This document shows positions 10,931 through 22,390 of a stretch of DNA of 64,000 nucleotides, in pieces. The stretch comes from Polytrichum commune. Lineage: Eukaryota; Streptophyta; Polytrichopsida; Polytrichales; Polytrichaceae. Numbering within the stretch: the stretch's first letter is position 1; the number at the start of each line of letters is the position of its first letter. The position numbers and the translations under genes are program-made. Location: contig OX485809.1 of the NCBI GenBank assembly GCA_950295325.1, forward strand, positions 4,402,001 through 4,466,000. The letters run 5' to 3'. Below the pieces are notes generated by a model. That model was not told where the DNA came from and searched no databases. It saw only the letters and a program-made list of their open reading frames with translations.

Positions 10931-12281
10931 ACGACGACACATTTTGTGGAGGGGAGGGGGGAAGGGTAGGCAATCTCCTTTATCATTGCTTGAATACTAG
11001 GAAAATGACATGGAACACTAGGATACACCCATGTTGGTTCAGTAAACGATGTTCAGGAGGGTTACCTTGCTTGGAGTTGTGTGGTTTCACTAGGTGCACC
11101 TAAGAAAATTTCTCTACTCTTTTTTTCTTCCAAATCCCCATGACTTTGTATATTATTTGACAATGAAATAAACTTGCTTCATCTCTCTATTTTATTTTAT
11201 TTTATACTTAAAACAACTTATCGTGGCACATACTCTACTTGAATGGTTTCAAGGTGACCCTTGATGCTTTTGTCTTGGGATCACGCGCATAGTGGTTTCT
11301 CGCTCGGCCAACAAGAGAGTAAGGTTGCCTGAACTAAGTCTCCAAATCCACCCCAAATCAAGAATTTGATGCAATCAATTTAGACATTGCTCTCATGGTT
11401 TTTGACAAAGTACTCTAGTTTTGCACTTGCACTTATCAACACTTTTGGTCAAAGACCAATGCTACACACGATTCAAGGACGTGTTGTGTGGGACTTGTAT
11501 GGTGGTAGTGGGAGTTTGGATAATTGTTTATATATATATATCCACTGATTGGGCTATTGGAAGTGGTTAGAACTTAGATCATAGGTTGACTTCATGATAG
11601 AGAATGGTCCACCATTTTGTGAGGGAATTGGTCACCACCGCTACCAACACCATTTGAATATTAGCATATATTATATGTGTTTGATTAGGAGGAGTGACCA
11701 CATAAATATCATGTACATTCAATTTAACTCAAATGAATATCAAAAGAAGACATGTTTTGATATATGATGATATTGGATTAGTCAAAAATTGTTAGCTAGG
11801 AGTTTAATTGTTAATGCATTTGATTGAGTCTATGTCATTACATTGATTATCCCAATCAGTGTATGTGGTACGAATTCCCAAAACATGCACAATTTGGTCG
11901 AATCTCAAAATTAGTGAGGGCTTAAATTTTAACTACATGATACTAAAATCATGAATACATGCTCATTAACCATGCGTTTCAAGAAAATGACTGTGTGTGT
12001 TCTAAGGTACTTGTAGAGTGATAAAAAAAAATCATATGCAAACACATGCTTGTCATTGAATAATATTGCCAGTACTTTCAATGAGTAATGTTGCCTTGAA
12101 AAAATAATAATAATGAATAGTGTCAAGATGATAGATGCCTCCTAGATCTCTTAATGGCACCAATTTCATAGCATAAAATATTAAATATCACCTTCACTAA
12201 TTTTCCACATACACTATTAGCCCTACCTCGCTAATCAAAATAATCAGTGTAGGTAAAAGTGCAAAGAAAAAGAAAAAGAAA
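10931..12281. other. Unassigned AT-rich spacer
   Basis: Contains a short (TA)n run near 11529-11540 and scattered short frames only. Nothing else was recognised. Confidence 0.5.
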
Positions 12282-12895
12282 AATATACCCTTTGACCTCT
12301 CACAACTTTTGCATCTCAACTCCGATTTTGAAACTTGAAACAACAGTATGCGTGACTCACAATTGCTAACCACATGAATCATTAGCAATTCGATCCAACG
12401 GTCCAAAAAAGTGTGTGTGTTGATGATAATGGAAGCACCCACAATGGAACCACTTGCCTCATATACTTATATATAGTATATAATGCAAATAATGGCCACC
12501 ACCGCCGCAATGACTGACCCACATTTTAAGTATCTTACATAGAGTATAGCATGATGCATTTCTAGAAACGGTTTTGCTTGTGTAGGAAGTCTTGGACTCA
12601 TGGGGTCGTGCTGAATAGTGTTTGGAAACCTTCAATTATTTGTCTCTAGCCTTGTGAACGGTGATAAGAATGCTTCAATACCGATCCACAGTCTTGTGGA
12701 TTCCATTGACTTCATTGCAATACAATTGAACTTAGGGTAAGGTATGCGGGCCTATAGTGGACACTCTCAACTCCACTTCCAATTTTGGCCCTTGGATGGG
12801 ATTGCGAATTATCTCATCCACTTAGCACGATTGTTGGTTTCTAGTGTCAAGATCGGAGTTGAGATGCAAATGTTAGAAAAGTCAAAGTGAGGATG
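12282..12895. repeat. Imperfect inverted repeat pair
   Basis: About 110-130 bp at 12282-12410 is matched in inverted orientation by 12778-12895. The best block is the reverse complement of TTTGCATCTCAACTCCGAT, present near 12840-12870, with a flanking GACCTCTCAC / GTCAAAG match. This could be the two ends of a decayed non-autonomous DNA element, but no target duplication was seen. Confidence 0.45.
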
Positions 12896-13034
12896 ATTCT
12901 TTCGCTTTAAGCCATCGTGCAGGCTCTCTCAATTCTGGTAAGTGCACTCTAAAACTCCACGATATCAACCTCCTTGATGTTACTCTTTCTCTTATATCCC
13001 AAAACCCTAGGGAATGGACAGATGTTCTCAGTTT

Positions 13035-13340
13035 AAATCTCACTCCTTATTGTCATGTGTCCTTCCCATATATCATGGGTTTTGACATTAAAATAAGTTA
13101 CCAAAGAATACAAACCACACACTCACACACACTCACACACATCACATTGTAGTTATTGTGATTATTGTGATTATTGCAATGTTGACTTCGTGTTATTCCA
13201 AATCGCCACATGCTATACTAATTCTCTTTTATCACGCATCCATTTTTACACTACAGAACTCCTTAATATCATGTGATCTTTGGTTGCCACAAGCTTGATA
13301 TTACGGAGTTTAGAGTGTATTGAATGTAGAATGGCGTTGT
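13035..13340 (+). repeat. Direct repeat pair D, left copy
   Basis: Around 300 bp closely matched by 14262-14535, in the same orientation. Shared landmarks are GGGTTTTGACATTAAAATAA, a CACACACTCACAC run, GATTATTGCAATGTTGACTT, a CATGCTATACTAATTCTC box and GAATGTAGAATGG at the end. The two copies flank about 900 bp holding the hairpin array. They could be the terminal repeats of a small LTR-type (TRIM-like) element, but no primer-binding site or TG..CA borders were confirmed. Confidence 0.65.
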
Positions 13341-13553
13341 AATGTAACTACACCTAGTTGCCATCCTACGACGACGAGGTGTCCTCAACGACAAGGCTAA
13401 TTGACAATGTGATATCTAATGTATACCATGATGACGAGGTTAGGTGTATGGACACCTAGTCATCGACGGTAGTGTCATTGTAAGGTAACTACCAATATTG
13501 ATGGATAATTGAATATTCTAACCACATGTGCCAGTGTGTAAGCAGAGGATGAT

Positions 13554-13918
13554 GAGAGCTAGACAACTCCTAGTTGAAGATGGATGGATTGGAGTTAGAC
13601 AACTCCTGATTGACAACATGTGCACTGGAGTTAGACAGCTCCGCATATAGTGCATTGGAATTAGACCATTCCATATTGAGAACACATGCACATGAGTTAG
13701 ACAACTCTCGATGAGGTGCATTGGAGTTGGACCACTCCAGAATTGGAAAGATGAATGTTATTCATTGGAGTTAGACAACTCTTAATGAATAGATAGATCT
13801 AGTTGGAATTAGACAATTCCAACTAGAAGAATGAATGGATGAATTTAGTTGGAATTAGATAGTTCCAACTAGAAAGAAGGATGGATGAATCCAATTGGAA
13901 TTAGACAATTCCAATTGG
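13554..13918. repeat. Array of about ten hairpins with AGAC loops
   Basis: Tandem units spaced 30-46 bp, each an inverted repeat around a 4-nt AGAC-type loop: GGAGTT-AGAC-AACTCC (13591-13606), GGAGTT-AGAC-AGCTCC (13627-13642), a TGGAAT unit (13656-13673), GAGTT-AGAC-AACTC (13694-13707), TGGAGT..ACTCCA (13722-13739), a longer bulged unit (13760-13790), a perfect 13-bp stem (13798-13827), a 13-bp stem with wobble pairs (13844-13873) and a perfect 12-bp stem (13891-13918). A degenerate unit starts at 13554. Stems differ between units but the two arms change together. Function is unknown. Confidence 0.85.
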
Positions 13919-14221
13919 AAGAATGAGATTGAGATAAGAGATGGAAGAAGGTTCTAGAAGAACCAAAGATAGAAGATTCATAGTAGAACTAAAAGATAGA
14001 ACTATGAATATGATACTTTTACTATATGTAAAGATAGAAAGTAAAAGTAGTGCTTCGGCATAAGAGGAAGCTCGGGGGAGGAGAGAGCACCTTTGGTCTC
14101 TCTCCTATGGTCGGGTGGTTGAGCTTAAACCAAGACCTACTTGGTCTATGATTGTTTTGGGTTGATACGTGTTAGTGTGGAAGTTGGTGATAAACCGGTG
14201 AGACGTTTGTTACATGCGCCT

Positions 14222-14592
14222 TTAATTTGAGCACATAGTCCAATCTCATCGTAACATGTGTCTATTTGGTATCCTTCCCAAACATCACGGGTTTTGACAT
14301 TAAAATAAGTCACCAAAGAATTCAAACCACACACTCACACGCATCACATTGTCATTATTATGATTATTATGATTATTGCAATGTTGACTTTGTATTATTT
14401 CAAAATGTCACATGCTATACTAATTCTCTTTTATCACCCATCCATTTTAACACTACAAAACTCCTTAATATCATGTGTTGGTTGGCTGCCACAAGCTTAA
14501 TATTACATAGTTTAGAGTGCATTGAATGTAGAATGGTGCCCTTGATTTGAGCACACAGTCCAATCTCATTGTAACATGTGTCTTTTTGGTGG
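14222..14592 (+). repeat. Direct repeat pair D, right copy, flanked by a 50-bp duplication
   Basis: The right D copy (about 14262-14535) is bordered on both sides by a diverged 50-bp direct repeat (14222-14272 and 14543-14592) built around GAGCACATAGTCCAATCTCA and an ACATGTGTCT box. The same box recurs in inverted or direct form near 33850, 23945, 45530, 44150, 60360 and 31690, so it belongs to a wider repeat family. Confidence 0.6.
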
Positions 14593-14599
14593 CCATTCT

Positions 14600-16204
14600 T
14601 AAAAACATTGGTTTGTCATATACCATTCAAAAAGGTATAAGGTATAAGGTTGAGGCATCTGTAAGCGATAAATTAAGAGAGTGTGCATCTATTTAGGAGG
14701 AGTAATAGCAAGGAATATTTTTCCTGCGAAGAGAAACAATTCTAAGAAGAATGCAAAAAAAATTTAGAATTTTTCATGAATATGGAAATTGCTACATATT
14801 TCAAAGCGGTAAAGTTAGGGTAACACATAGTCAATTTGTAGGTTAATTTATAACCTCTCGTCTAAATTTTAATGCTTGGCTACAACAGTTGTCAAAACTC
14901 TTATGAGAGCAATCAATCACAAGCCAACACCACATAAACCTTAACTATGTTCGCCTAAAAAATATAGGTCTTATCTATGTCGGCATTACATGACCCTAGT
15001 GAGCAGTTAAATGGACCTTGTCGACTATGGATGCCTCAACCTTAGGTGTATCCATAAGACTAGTGTGTGATCAAAGTTCACATACATTAACCCTTTACTA
15101 CCAAACAAAAACCTTCTTGGGGAGGAGTACTTTCGTATGAGCTGTGAGATGTAACATGGGACCTTTAAGGAATTTTTTTTTGGAATATACATGCATTTTT
15201 ATCCTATAGCCGTGGATATGTAGCAACAAAATAGAAGAGAGAAAGTTATTGAATACCAAAGTGGATATGAAATAATGGTTAAAGGATTAACCAAAAGAAT
15301 TGAAGAGCCAACACATCTGGACTTGCTATGAGATTGTGTTTCTCAAAATCGGGGCATTTGGGCACATTATTTGGGGGAAAAGAAGTGCAAAGAAATTGTT
15401 TGAACACATGGCGAAGATAGTGGTGAAAATGCCATTTGAGCATACAACATAATGCCCACTTTGTTAAATAAAATATTGACAAAAATGTAAAATCAAAATC
15501 ACACTACAATCATGAGTCAAATAAAATAGTCATAAAATAATTTAAATTATCATCTGAATCATTGCACTCCTTTGCCTTACCATCTACGTATGGATGACGA
15601 GAACTCGATTAAACCTTATGGCATCTCAGCATGTGGCAAGGAACCAGTGTTGTTGACTCTATCATGATCTACGTGACATTCTTTGCATATGGAGGCAAAA
15701 CCATAGAGCCTGGGGGGGGCATTCTTTTTTATTTCTCCAAAAAAAAATCATAAATATTAGACTTCAATTGAGCACTTCTCAAGCTATGGATGTTTAGTTG
15801 GCAAAGAATATGGATAAATGGGGGGAGTGTTGTCATGTGAGTGGTGAGTAGTGAGCGGTGAGTAATGAGCAATAACTTATGAACGGCGAGGGAGGAAAAA
15901 TATTTGGAAGTACACCCACTAGTATATTGTACCCATGGTATTTTGGCATAAATTATAATATCTTTTTGTAATGATATGAGTGGGGAGTTCCAAAAAAATT
16001 CAATTAACCTAATGAATGCCTTACTCTAGGATGAATGCCTTACTCTAGGGTTTAGGGTCAACATCCGCAAGCTTGGCATGAAGAGTTGGAAATGAATTTT
16101 AATATTGTTGTTACATTCAACATCCAATTCCTCAAAAATAATCCAATGCGCATTCCAAGTATTAAGCATGCTCTAAACTATAGTTTTAGAATTCACATAG
16201 GTTT
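14600..16204. other. Unassigned spacer
   Basis: AT-rich, with short frames only. An interval near 15837-15890 has repeated GTGAGTAGTGAGCGGTGAGTA-like words, and 16012-16050 contains a short tandem copy of ATGCCTTACTCTAGG. No gene or element ends were recognised. Confidence 0.45.
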
Positions 16205-16211
16205 GGGGGGG

Positions 16212-16246
<35 letters not shown>
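16205..16246 (+). repeat. G10 tract followed by (AG)16 microsatellite
   Basis: Ten G residues (16205-16214) run directly into sixteen AG units. A second (AG)n tract lies at 19399-19437. Confidence 0.95.
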
Positions 16247-16248
<2 letters not shown>

Positions 16249-17479
16249 GGGCATTGCTTGAACAAATTCTATGCTTACTTTCCAGCATAGTTCCTTCTTA
16301 GTACATCCTCTTGTTTAGAGGCCATATCATTCCATTACATATCTATAAACCTTCCAAAACCCAGGAGGGTGGGTGGGACCATCCCTCTTGATCACAACAT
16401 TGCAAGATTATTTCTAAGTATCTTCAAAAAGTCTCTACTTGGTATGTGTTCAAATCATCACTAAAACCTTTGAGTATTCACACCTCTAAGGTTGTAATCT
16501 TTTCTACCCATAAGGTAAGGTAATAGTACATAACATATCCGAGATACAACCAGTCACTATCAAATGAGTAGGTGCCTCTTATTCAAAAAATGCTTCAAGT
16601 TCCATTCACAAGTAAAAGAGGCTTTGTAAAAAGCCTTGCACACACAATAATTTTGCATGAAGATGAAATACAAAACCTAAGATGGCTGTCAAAAATGTGA
16701 AGGGTCTGCCTCACATGTGCCCATGCCACCAACCAAATCCAAAGAGAGGGTTAATAACGTACACGAGGTGAATAACAGCAGAACCCAATTATTATCTATG
16801 TCACACACATGAGTACAGTAAAATCATAAGTTTTGTATCTAAGAATACTCAACAATACTAAGTACTCTACCTGTTCCTTGGCCATTTGAGCTTAGTGTGT
16901 AACAATACTGAGGCCGGTAGTGTACACCTTCCACAACTCCTCACAAACTTACACTAATCCGAGTAGTTACTTAGGGTAAAAGTGCCTAAGCGGTTTTAAC
17001 CTTTGAAAGGAGGGCTCAATGCTTTCCCCACCCTTCATATATGATTAGGTAAAAGCTCTCATCCGTAGATTCTTATTGTGAGATCTATGGTTGAAAACAG
17101 TTAGGTAAGCCTCACTTAGCCCTAGAACACTAAGTTCATTAGGGTTATGTTTTTTTACTAAATTTGTTCATCTATGGCATAGTAAGAACAAAGTAGAGCT
17201 GACTAATCTTGTCCTGATTATGGTCTTGTCACAATAAGTTATGTCACCCTTATTGTAAAGTCATGTTATGTAGGAAACTGACAACATACATCCCTGTCAT
17301 TACAGGGTCTCGATAATTTCTTGGTATGTCACATTTCTTTGTGTCTACCTCCTTCTTTCGGTAGCAACTTTCAATGGTCTGTATGTCTTCAATCAAACTT
17401 TACAGAACCCTCATACATCCTGTGTCAGACATGGAGTTTCACCTTAGTTGATGACAGTGTAATATAGGAATTACATCCA

Positions 17480-18300
17480 CCTTCCAGTGGAGGTCTAAAA
17501 ACGATCAACCTCGGTTCTTAGTACTGTCCTCATACGGTCCCTATTGCCATTGTTCTTGGAAACAATCCAGTATTTACCAGTCCATATGGTGGTGTAAAGG
17601 AGTGTGTAGACTGGGAGTTACCCGTGTCTTTATTTCTCATACGGTCAAAGCAACGCTCATATAGTAACAGACTCCCTTAACTAGACTATATTTCTTCCCC
17701 CATCAAGTATCAGAATAACTATCTTCCTCTTTCAGGAATCAGAAATCCTTCGGGTATGCTTAAGCAATATCCCCTTTATCGGAAAATGTTTAAAGATCAA
17801 TTCTCAAATATTCATTGATCAAGAACTTAAATTAGAAGACTCTCAAATCATCCAGGGTAGTTGCTATATAGTTAGTACCCATAGAGATTACTCAGATTAC
17901 TCAAAGATTGACTCTATCAGTTCTTTGTAGTCTTAGTTATGCAAACACACTAAGTAGTTAAATACTTTGTGTAATTTCTGCATATACTCCGAGGGTCGGG
18001 TTGTAGTTCTGATAACCTCAAGTTCATTCGACCTGTTCTTGATTGACCATCTTGAGAAGATCCAGTTAAAGATAAACCATCATATTTGGATAGCTTGTAA
18101 GACCATTACTCAGAAAGTTACTGAGGCTAATCAGGGTATACATATTTTCGAACTAACTCTCATTCGGACAAACATCGCTACGGGGATATCTCCCGAAATT
18201 CCGAAAAAATGAGTACCCCTGAAGTACTTTGTATAGCAGTATACTTCATTCAAACACCTCATATATTGTAATCACGAGTATGTTTAAGATGAATATATTC
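17480..18300 (+). pseudogene. Unassigned broken coding-like segment (possible retroelement or endogenous pararetrovirus relic)
   Basis: The plus strand shows amino-acid stretches of protein-like composition that pass between frames and over stops. One lies around 17540-17690, one around 17700-17930, and an open frame at 17967-18212 reads GRVVVLITSSSFDLFLIDHL, later HHIWIACKTITQKV and TNIATGISPEIPKK. The last stretch recalls the movement-protein region of plant pararetroviruses, but I cannot confirm this by eye, and no reverse-transcriptase motif or zinc knuckle could be placed with confidence nearby. Codon disruption throughout shows it is not functional. A decayed host or LTR-element gene is an equal alternative. 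Confidence 0.25.
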
Positions 18301-19396
18301 AAAAATAGTGTCCTCAGTCACATATTCTAATGTTCAACTTGCAATTGTTCAGTAAGAAACAGTATAGGTTGAAAAACAGACTTGAGACTTCTTTCAACCA
18401 CTCTCTCTAGCTCCCTGGTTCTTACTGTAATTGATATTCCGTAAAAACAAGTCGCATTAGTACGTCGGTAACATAAGGCACATCAGATAGTTCAGCAGGG
18501 CGAGGTATTGGAAACTCCCTTCGGCAGAAGAGTTTACTTATTATGTTCTTATCTGCAGACTGTCATATGTAAGAAACAATAGCAGGTATCGGTAAGTTTT
18601 GTAGAGAGGATTCAACTGTAATTATCAAGAAAGATAATTCCCATACTCAATTTTATGGGTTTCAAAGAGAAGTTTTCAGAACAATGTATTGAGTGGACAA
18701 TTTCTTCGGGAGGTACGTTGCACTCGTAGAAGAGGTCCTCACCTGTGCCCATGCTCCCCAATATTACCAAGAAATAAATTAGTAGAGCGTACAACAGGTG
18801 TAGGCGGACCATCTTACTTGTTATCGATGTCAACAAGGCAATGCTACTTCCATGGAAATAGGTACAATACAAAACACTCTACATATATAATTGCATAGAA
18901 AATATATCATGCAATACTCAAATCAAGAAATGATTGAATGTAAGTGAGAAAACTGTTTATCCCATGTAGGCAATTCTATCATCAAGTGTAATCACAGTAG
19001 ACCAATCTGCTCCTGATCTACACCTTGAATTCGTCTTGTGATGAACTATTCTTGTTCATCTCGAATTTGCTTATGGGATCTTGGATCACTGTGAATTGTA
19101 GTTCCCTGATAAGAACTTCTCTCAGTAGATTCCAGAATTCGCTCACACTGTGTATAAGTTCTTGAAAAAACTCAGTAGTGCTGATCTGCTGTAGTAATCC
19201 TTGCTCACATACTCTGTCGCTACTGCCTTACTGCAGTAAATCTATGCAGAGCTCTCAAGCTTCCTATCCAGTAGACGCACACACATGAAGTATGGGGTAA
19301 GTCTATTCAGAGGTGCTTTCTGGGATTTCGGCTCTCATTTTTATAGTACCCGTTTTTTCCGGGCAGCCCGTAGGTTTGAGAATGGAGCCCATAAAT

Positions 19397-19398
<2 letters not shown>
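18301..19398. other. Unassigned sequence left of the second (AG)n tract
   Basis: Short protein-like fragments occur on both strands (for example minus strand near 18430-18530), none long or recognisable. With 16247-17479 it forms a 3.1-kb block between two (AG)n tracts that differs from its neighbours in having fewer A/T runs. It may be one decayed insertion, but no ends were found. Confidence 0.3.

Positions 19399-19437
<39 letters not shown>
19399..19437 (+). repeat. (AG)n microsatellite
   Basis: About 19 consecutive AG units. Confidence 0.95.
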
Positions 19438-19441
<4 letters not shown>

Positions 19442-21567
19442 GCCATTCATTAGAGTTGGTGTGAATGAAGGATGCTTCACCTGATCACAACCACAAGCTC
19501 ATACGTGAACATGGAATGGGCTAACTAAACATGGCTATGGGTCAAGTGCTACTATCTCCTATCGAAGGTGGTCAATATTGGTAACCAATGATGAGGGGCA
19601 CTATAGGCCCATTGGGGAATTATGGGTTTTGGTTGATTAAGGTTGTGCATCTCAAGGGTGGGTGTAATGAGGGCATGGTGTCTTTACTTGCAACTTGAGT
19701 TGGGTTCAATCTTGGGGGAGTCTCCGGGCGGTTTTGTTATCCCTTAATTTGAACTAGTTGATTGGGTTTGGGCATCATGTTGTATGATTAAGTCTTGAGG
19801 TTTTTGTTATGTGTATGTGGTTTTGGTATGTGCTTAGGTGGGGAGTACCAATTGTTAGTGGTTTTTCAATTTATGTTTGTTGAGCATTAGTAGGGTGAGG
19901 TATTTGATAGCTATCATGCATATTCGTTGCATACATCCATGTATGGGCATTACAAGGACGTAGCATTGCACAAAGGTTGGTAATGTTGTTTGTGAGGATA
20001 GTAAGTGTTACATACCATCTGGCGTCTTCTAGCCAATGTGTCGACTAGGGTTTGGTATTTTTTGTTTTATCTATTGTGCGACAATGATGGGGTCCCAATC
20101 TTGACAGGTTTAGGGGTTAAATCATTTCATTGCAATAGGTATTAGAGTAATAAATCGCTCATATCATGATCCTTGAGGACAACTTTTGTTTGGAGTTTGA
20201 GCATTTGATTGATGTGACCATGGCCAACATTTGAAGGATAAAACCACAATCTCATGCCATGGGTGCGATAGCAAATAATATACAATACGGATAATTGATT
20301 GTTGTGAAACACAATCCAAAGATGTTGCAACCCAACTATGATTTGGAAAATTCACTATGAGATAAAGGTTGACAATCGTGTTTCCTACATGAAATTCTAG
20401 ATATTCATTTCGGGCAATGTCCATGAAAAGTGGATTGCAGCATGAATGGACATACCTGCCAACTGCCACGTTGAGAAGTCCAAGAACAATATTGTAGTCT
20501 TAAAACACATTGAGCGTATGAGAAATACCAACCTATAGATATATAAGCATCAAAGACAACTAATTTAGGTGTTGTCAATGCTTCAATTAGGATTCAAAGT
20601 CTTTCTCTCTAGCACCTCGATGGCATTTTTCTGTTCATGAGTTGTGTGCTCATAGATGTGAGATTGAAGTACAAGTCCAAGACCTCCACATCCACATCAA
20701 ACAATGCGTGCTTCGTTTGAAAAACAAACTTTGAATTGCAATCATCTTCACAAAGCATTGGGATGATTGTTGTTGCTTTAAGATCCTGAATTACAAATTC
20801 AAGGTCAAGTTTCTCGACATAGGTCATTGTTTCACTTTGTGGAATCTTAGATTACAAATTTGGGAGAAATGGCACCAAGAACCTCCAGTTGACAACCATC
20901 ATGATTTACATATGCATTATCTTGTCATGAGTTGCGATGGACAAACTACAGCGGATGGGTGGAATGGATAGATTTTCTTCTAGTGATTGATCACCTTCAA
21001 ATCTTTTGTGCATCCTCTTCTTTCACTTGTTCAACGAACCTACATCTCATGTAAGTTTTGGCGGACAACCATACATCTAACTCATGCAAATGTTGTAGTG
21101 GTACATGAAACACAACACTCTAAACTCAGTGGACTTTGACTGTCCAGTAATTGACCACCCCATACAAGAGTTCACATTTGATAGTTAAAAGATCTTTATT
21201 AGAATAATGGAATAACAATCGGTACTTGTCCAAGGCTCACCCCCATTTTGGTTAACCAAATTGGGCACCAAAGAAATTTTGGTGTAGTGTTTGGGTTCTT
21301 CTTTAAGAGCTAGGAGATCCTTAACCTAAATTGGGTTGACAATTCAATCTAGTTAATTGCATTCTCATTCATCATTACATGCGTCCAATTTTTGCAAGTA
21401 TGTGATTTTTAGCATCCCCCCCTCCCCTTAATGAAAATCAAAGGGGCATACTCTAATATTGATGGTCGATGAATTGTTTTGAGCAAAAGAGGCTGAGAAA
21501 TCTCAGTTTTCCCATGAAACTAGTTGATTGCTTCATTACATATATTTTTCAGGTGATGGACATCTCC
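19438..21567. other. Unassigned spacer
   Basis: Two kilobases without a recognisable gene. Near 21240-21290 the reverse complement reads CACTACACCAAAAT, like the terminus of a CACTA (En/Spm) element, but no partner end was found. Confidence 0.4.
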
Positions 21568-21639
21568 TCCGTTGTAGTCTAGATGGTTAGGATACTCGGC
21601 TCTCACCCGAGCGACCCGGGTTCGAGTCCCGGCAACGGA
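21568..21639 (+). tRNA. tRNA-Glu (anticodon CTC)
   Basis: A 72-nt cloverleaf. The acceptor stem TCCGTTG pairs perfectly with CAACGGA. The D-arm region TAGTCTAGATGG is the A box. The anticodon stem CTCGG/CCGAG encloses the loop CTCTCAC, with anticodon CTC (Glu). The T arm CCCGGGTTCGAGTCCCGG has a perfect stem and contains the B box GGTTCGAGTCC. There is no intron, and CCA is not encoded, as usual in nuclear genes. A TTTT pol III terminator follows at 21668-21671. All stems are intact, so the gene is probably functional. It stands alone, more than 5 kb from the nearest protein gene. Confidence 0.96.
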
Positions 21640-21667
21640 AGCTCCCGAGAAAATACACAGACTACTC

Positions 21668-21671
21668 TTTT
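21668..21671 (+). terminator. Pol III terminator of tRNA-Glu
   Basis: First run of four T residues downstream, 28 nt after the tRNA 3' end. Confidence 0.7.
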
Positions 21672-22111
21672 CCGACATTCATTTGTGTCAAGAATAGGAG
21701 ATGGGAATACGGTGTTTGTGCAACATGCACTTTCTTCTCCCCTTTCCATATTCAAACATGTTTGTCCCATCACCTCCTCATAACATTTCGTAGAGGTGAT
21801 CCCATGTATTGTGGCATGAGTGTGATGTTTTTTTGTATGAATAGGTTACAATTATGAGGATGGTCGAGCTCTACTTTGTTTTTTTGGCTTAATAAGATAT
21901 TTAATAAGATATTTTTATTTAAAAAAATGCTTACTTTCAATATCTAATCTCCATATCTCTCCATGCAGGGTTTACTAGTGAACGATTACTATGTGTACAA
22001 TTATTCATTCATGTCATTGTTATTATCAATTGTGACAAAGAAACTACAGTAATCCATGTATTTAACGTCACCAATTGCATTCGGCTTGTTCAATTCTAGT
22101 TGTGAACTCCC

Positions 22112-22390
22112 TATGTAATGTCACCAACTCTAAATGTGAATCTAACATTATTCAGTTTGTACCGTTGTCTTGGGAGAACTGACAGTTAGTTACAGATGAA
22201 CCGGTGGAGTTTGAGAAATAACCGGTTGATGTTTGAGACTTCAGGAGAATTACCAATCATTTTCAAGGAATCTATAGAATATACCTCAAATGAATAAAGC
22301 AAAATTGGAAGATGTCAGTATGTAACCGGTTGGATTTAGGATCGCTAGGGTCTTGACCGACTATGCCCAAAAGCTTCCCGGGCACTGGCT
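22112..22390 (-). repeat. AACCGGTT-box repeat, copy 1, beside a CACTA-like fragment
   Basis: 22165-22385 on the minus strand matches 25300-25560 and 52840-53020. Shared words are GGTCAA..CCTAG, CAACCGGTTAT, CTCAAACTC and ACCGGTTCATCTGTAACTA. The adjacent 22112-22150 matches part of the family at 62022-62290 (a CTAAATGTGAATCTAACATTA word). This is probably LTR- or MITE-derived; no ends were defined. Confidence 0.55.

Noticed and set aside
13035..14535. CRISPR-like array at 13.55-13.92 kb
   Set aside because: Units are self-complementary with variable arms and short spacers in plant nuclear DNA; this is a hairpin repeat, not a CRISPR array.
21250..21290. CACTACACCAAAAT-like CACTA terminus on minus
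   Set aside because: Only a single end-like motif; no inverted partner, target duplication or transposase found.
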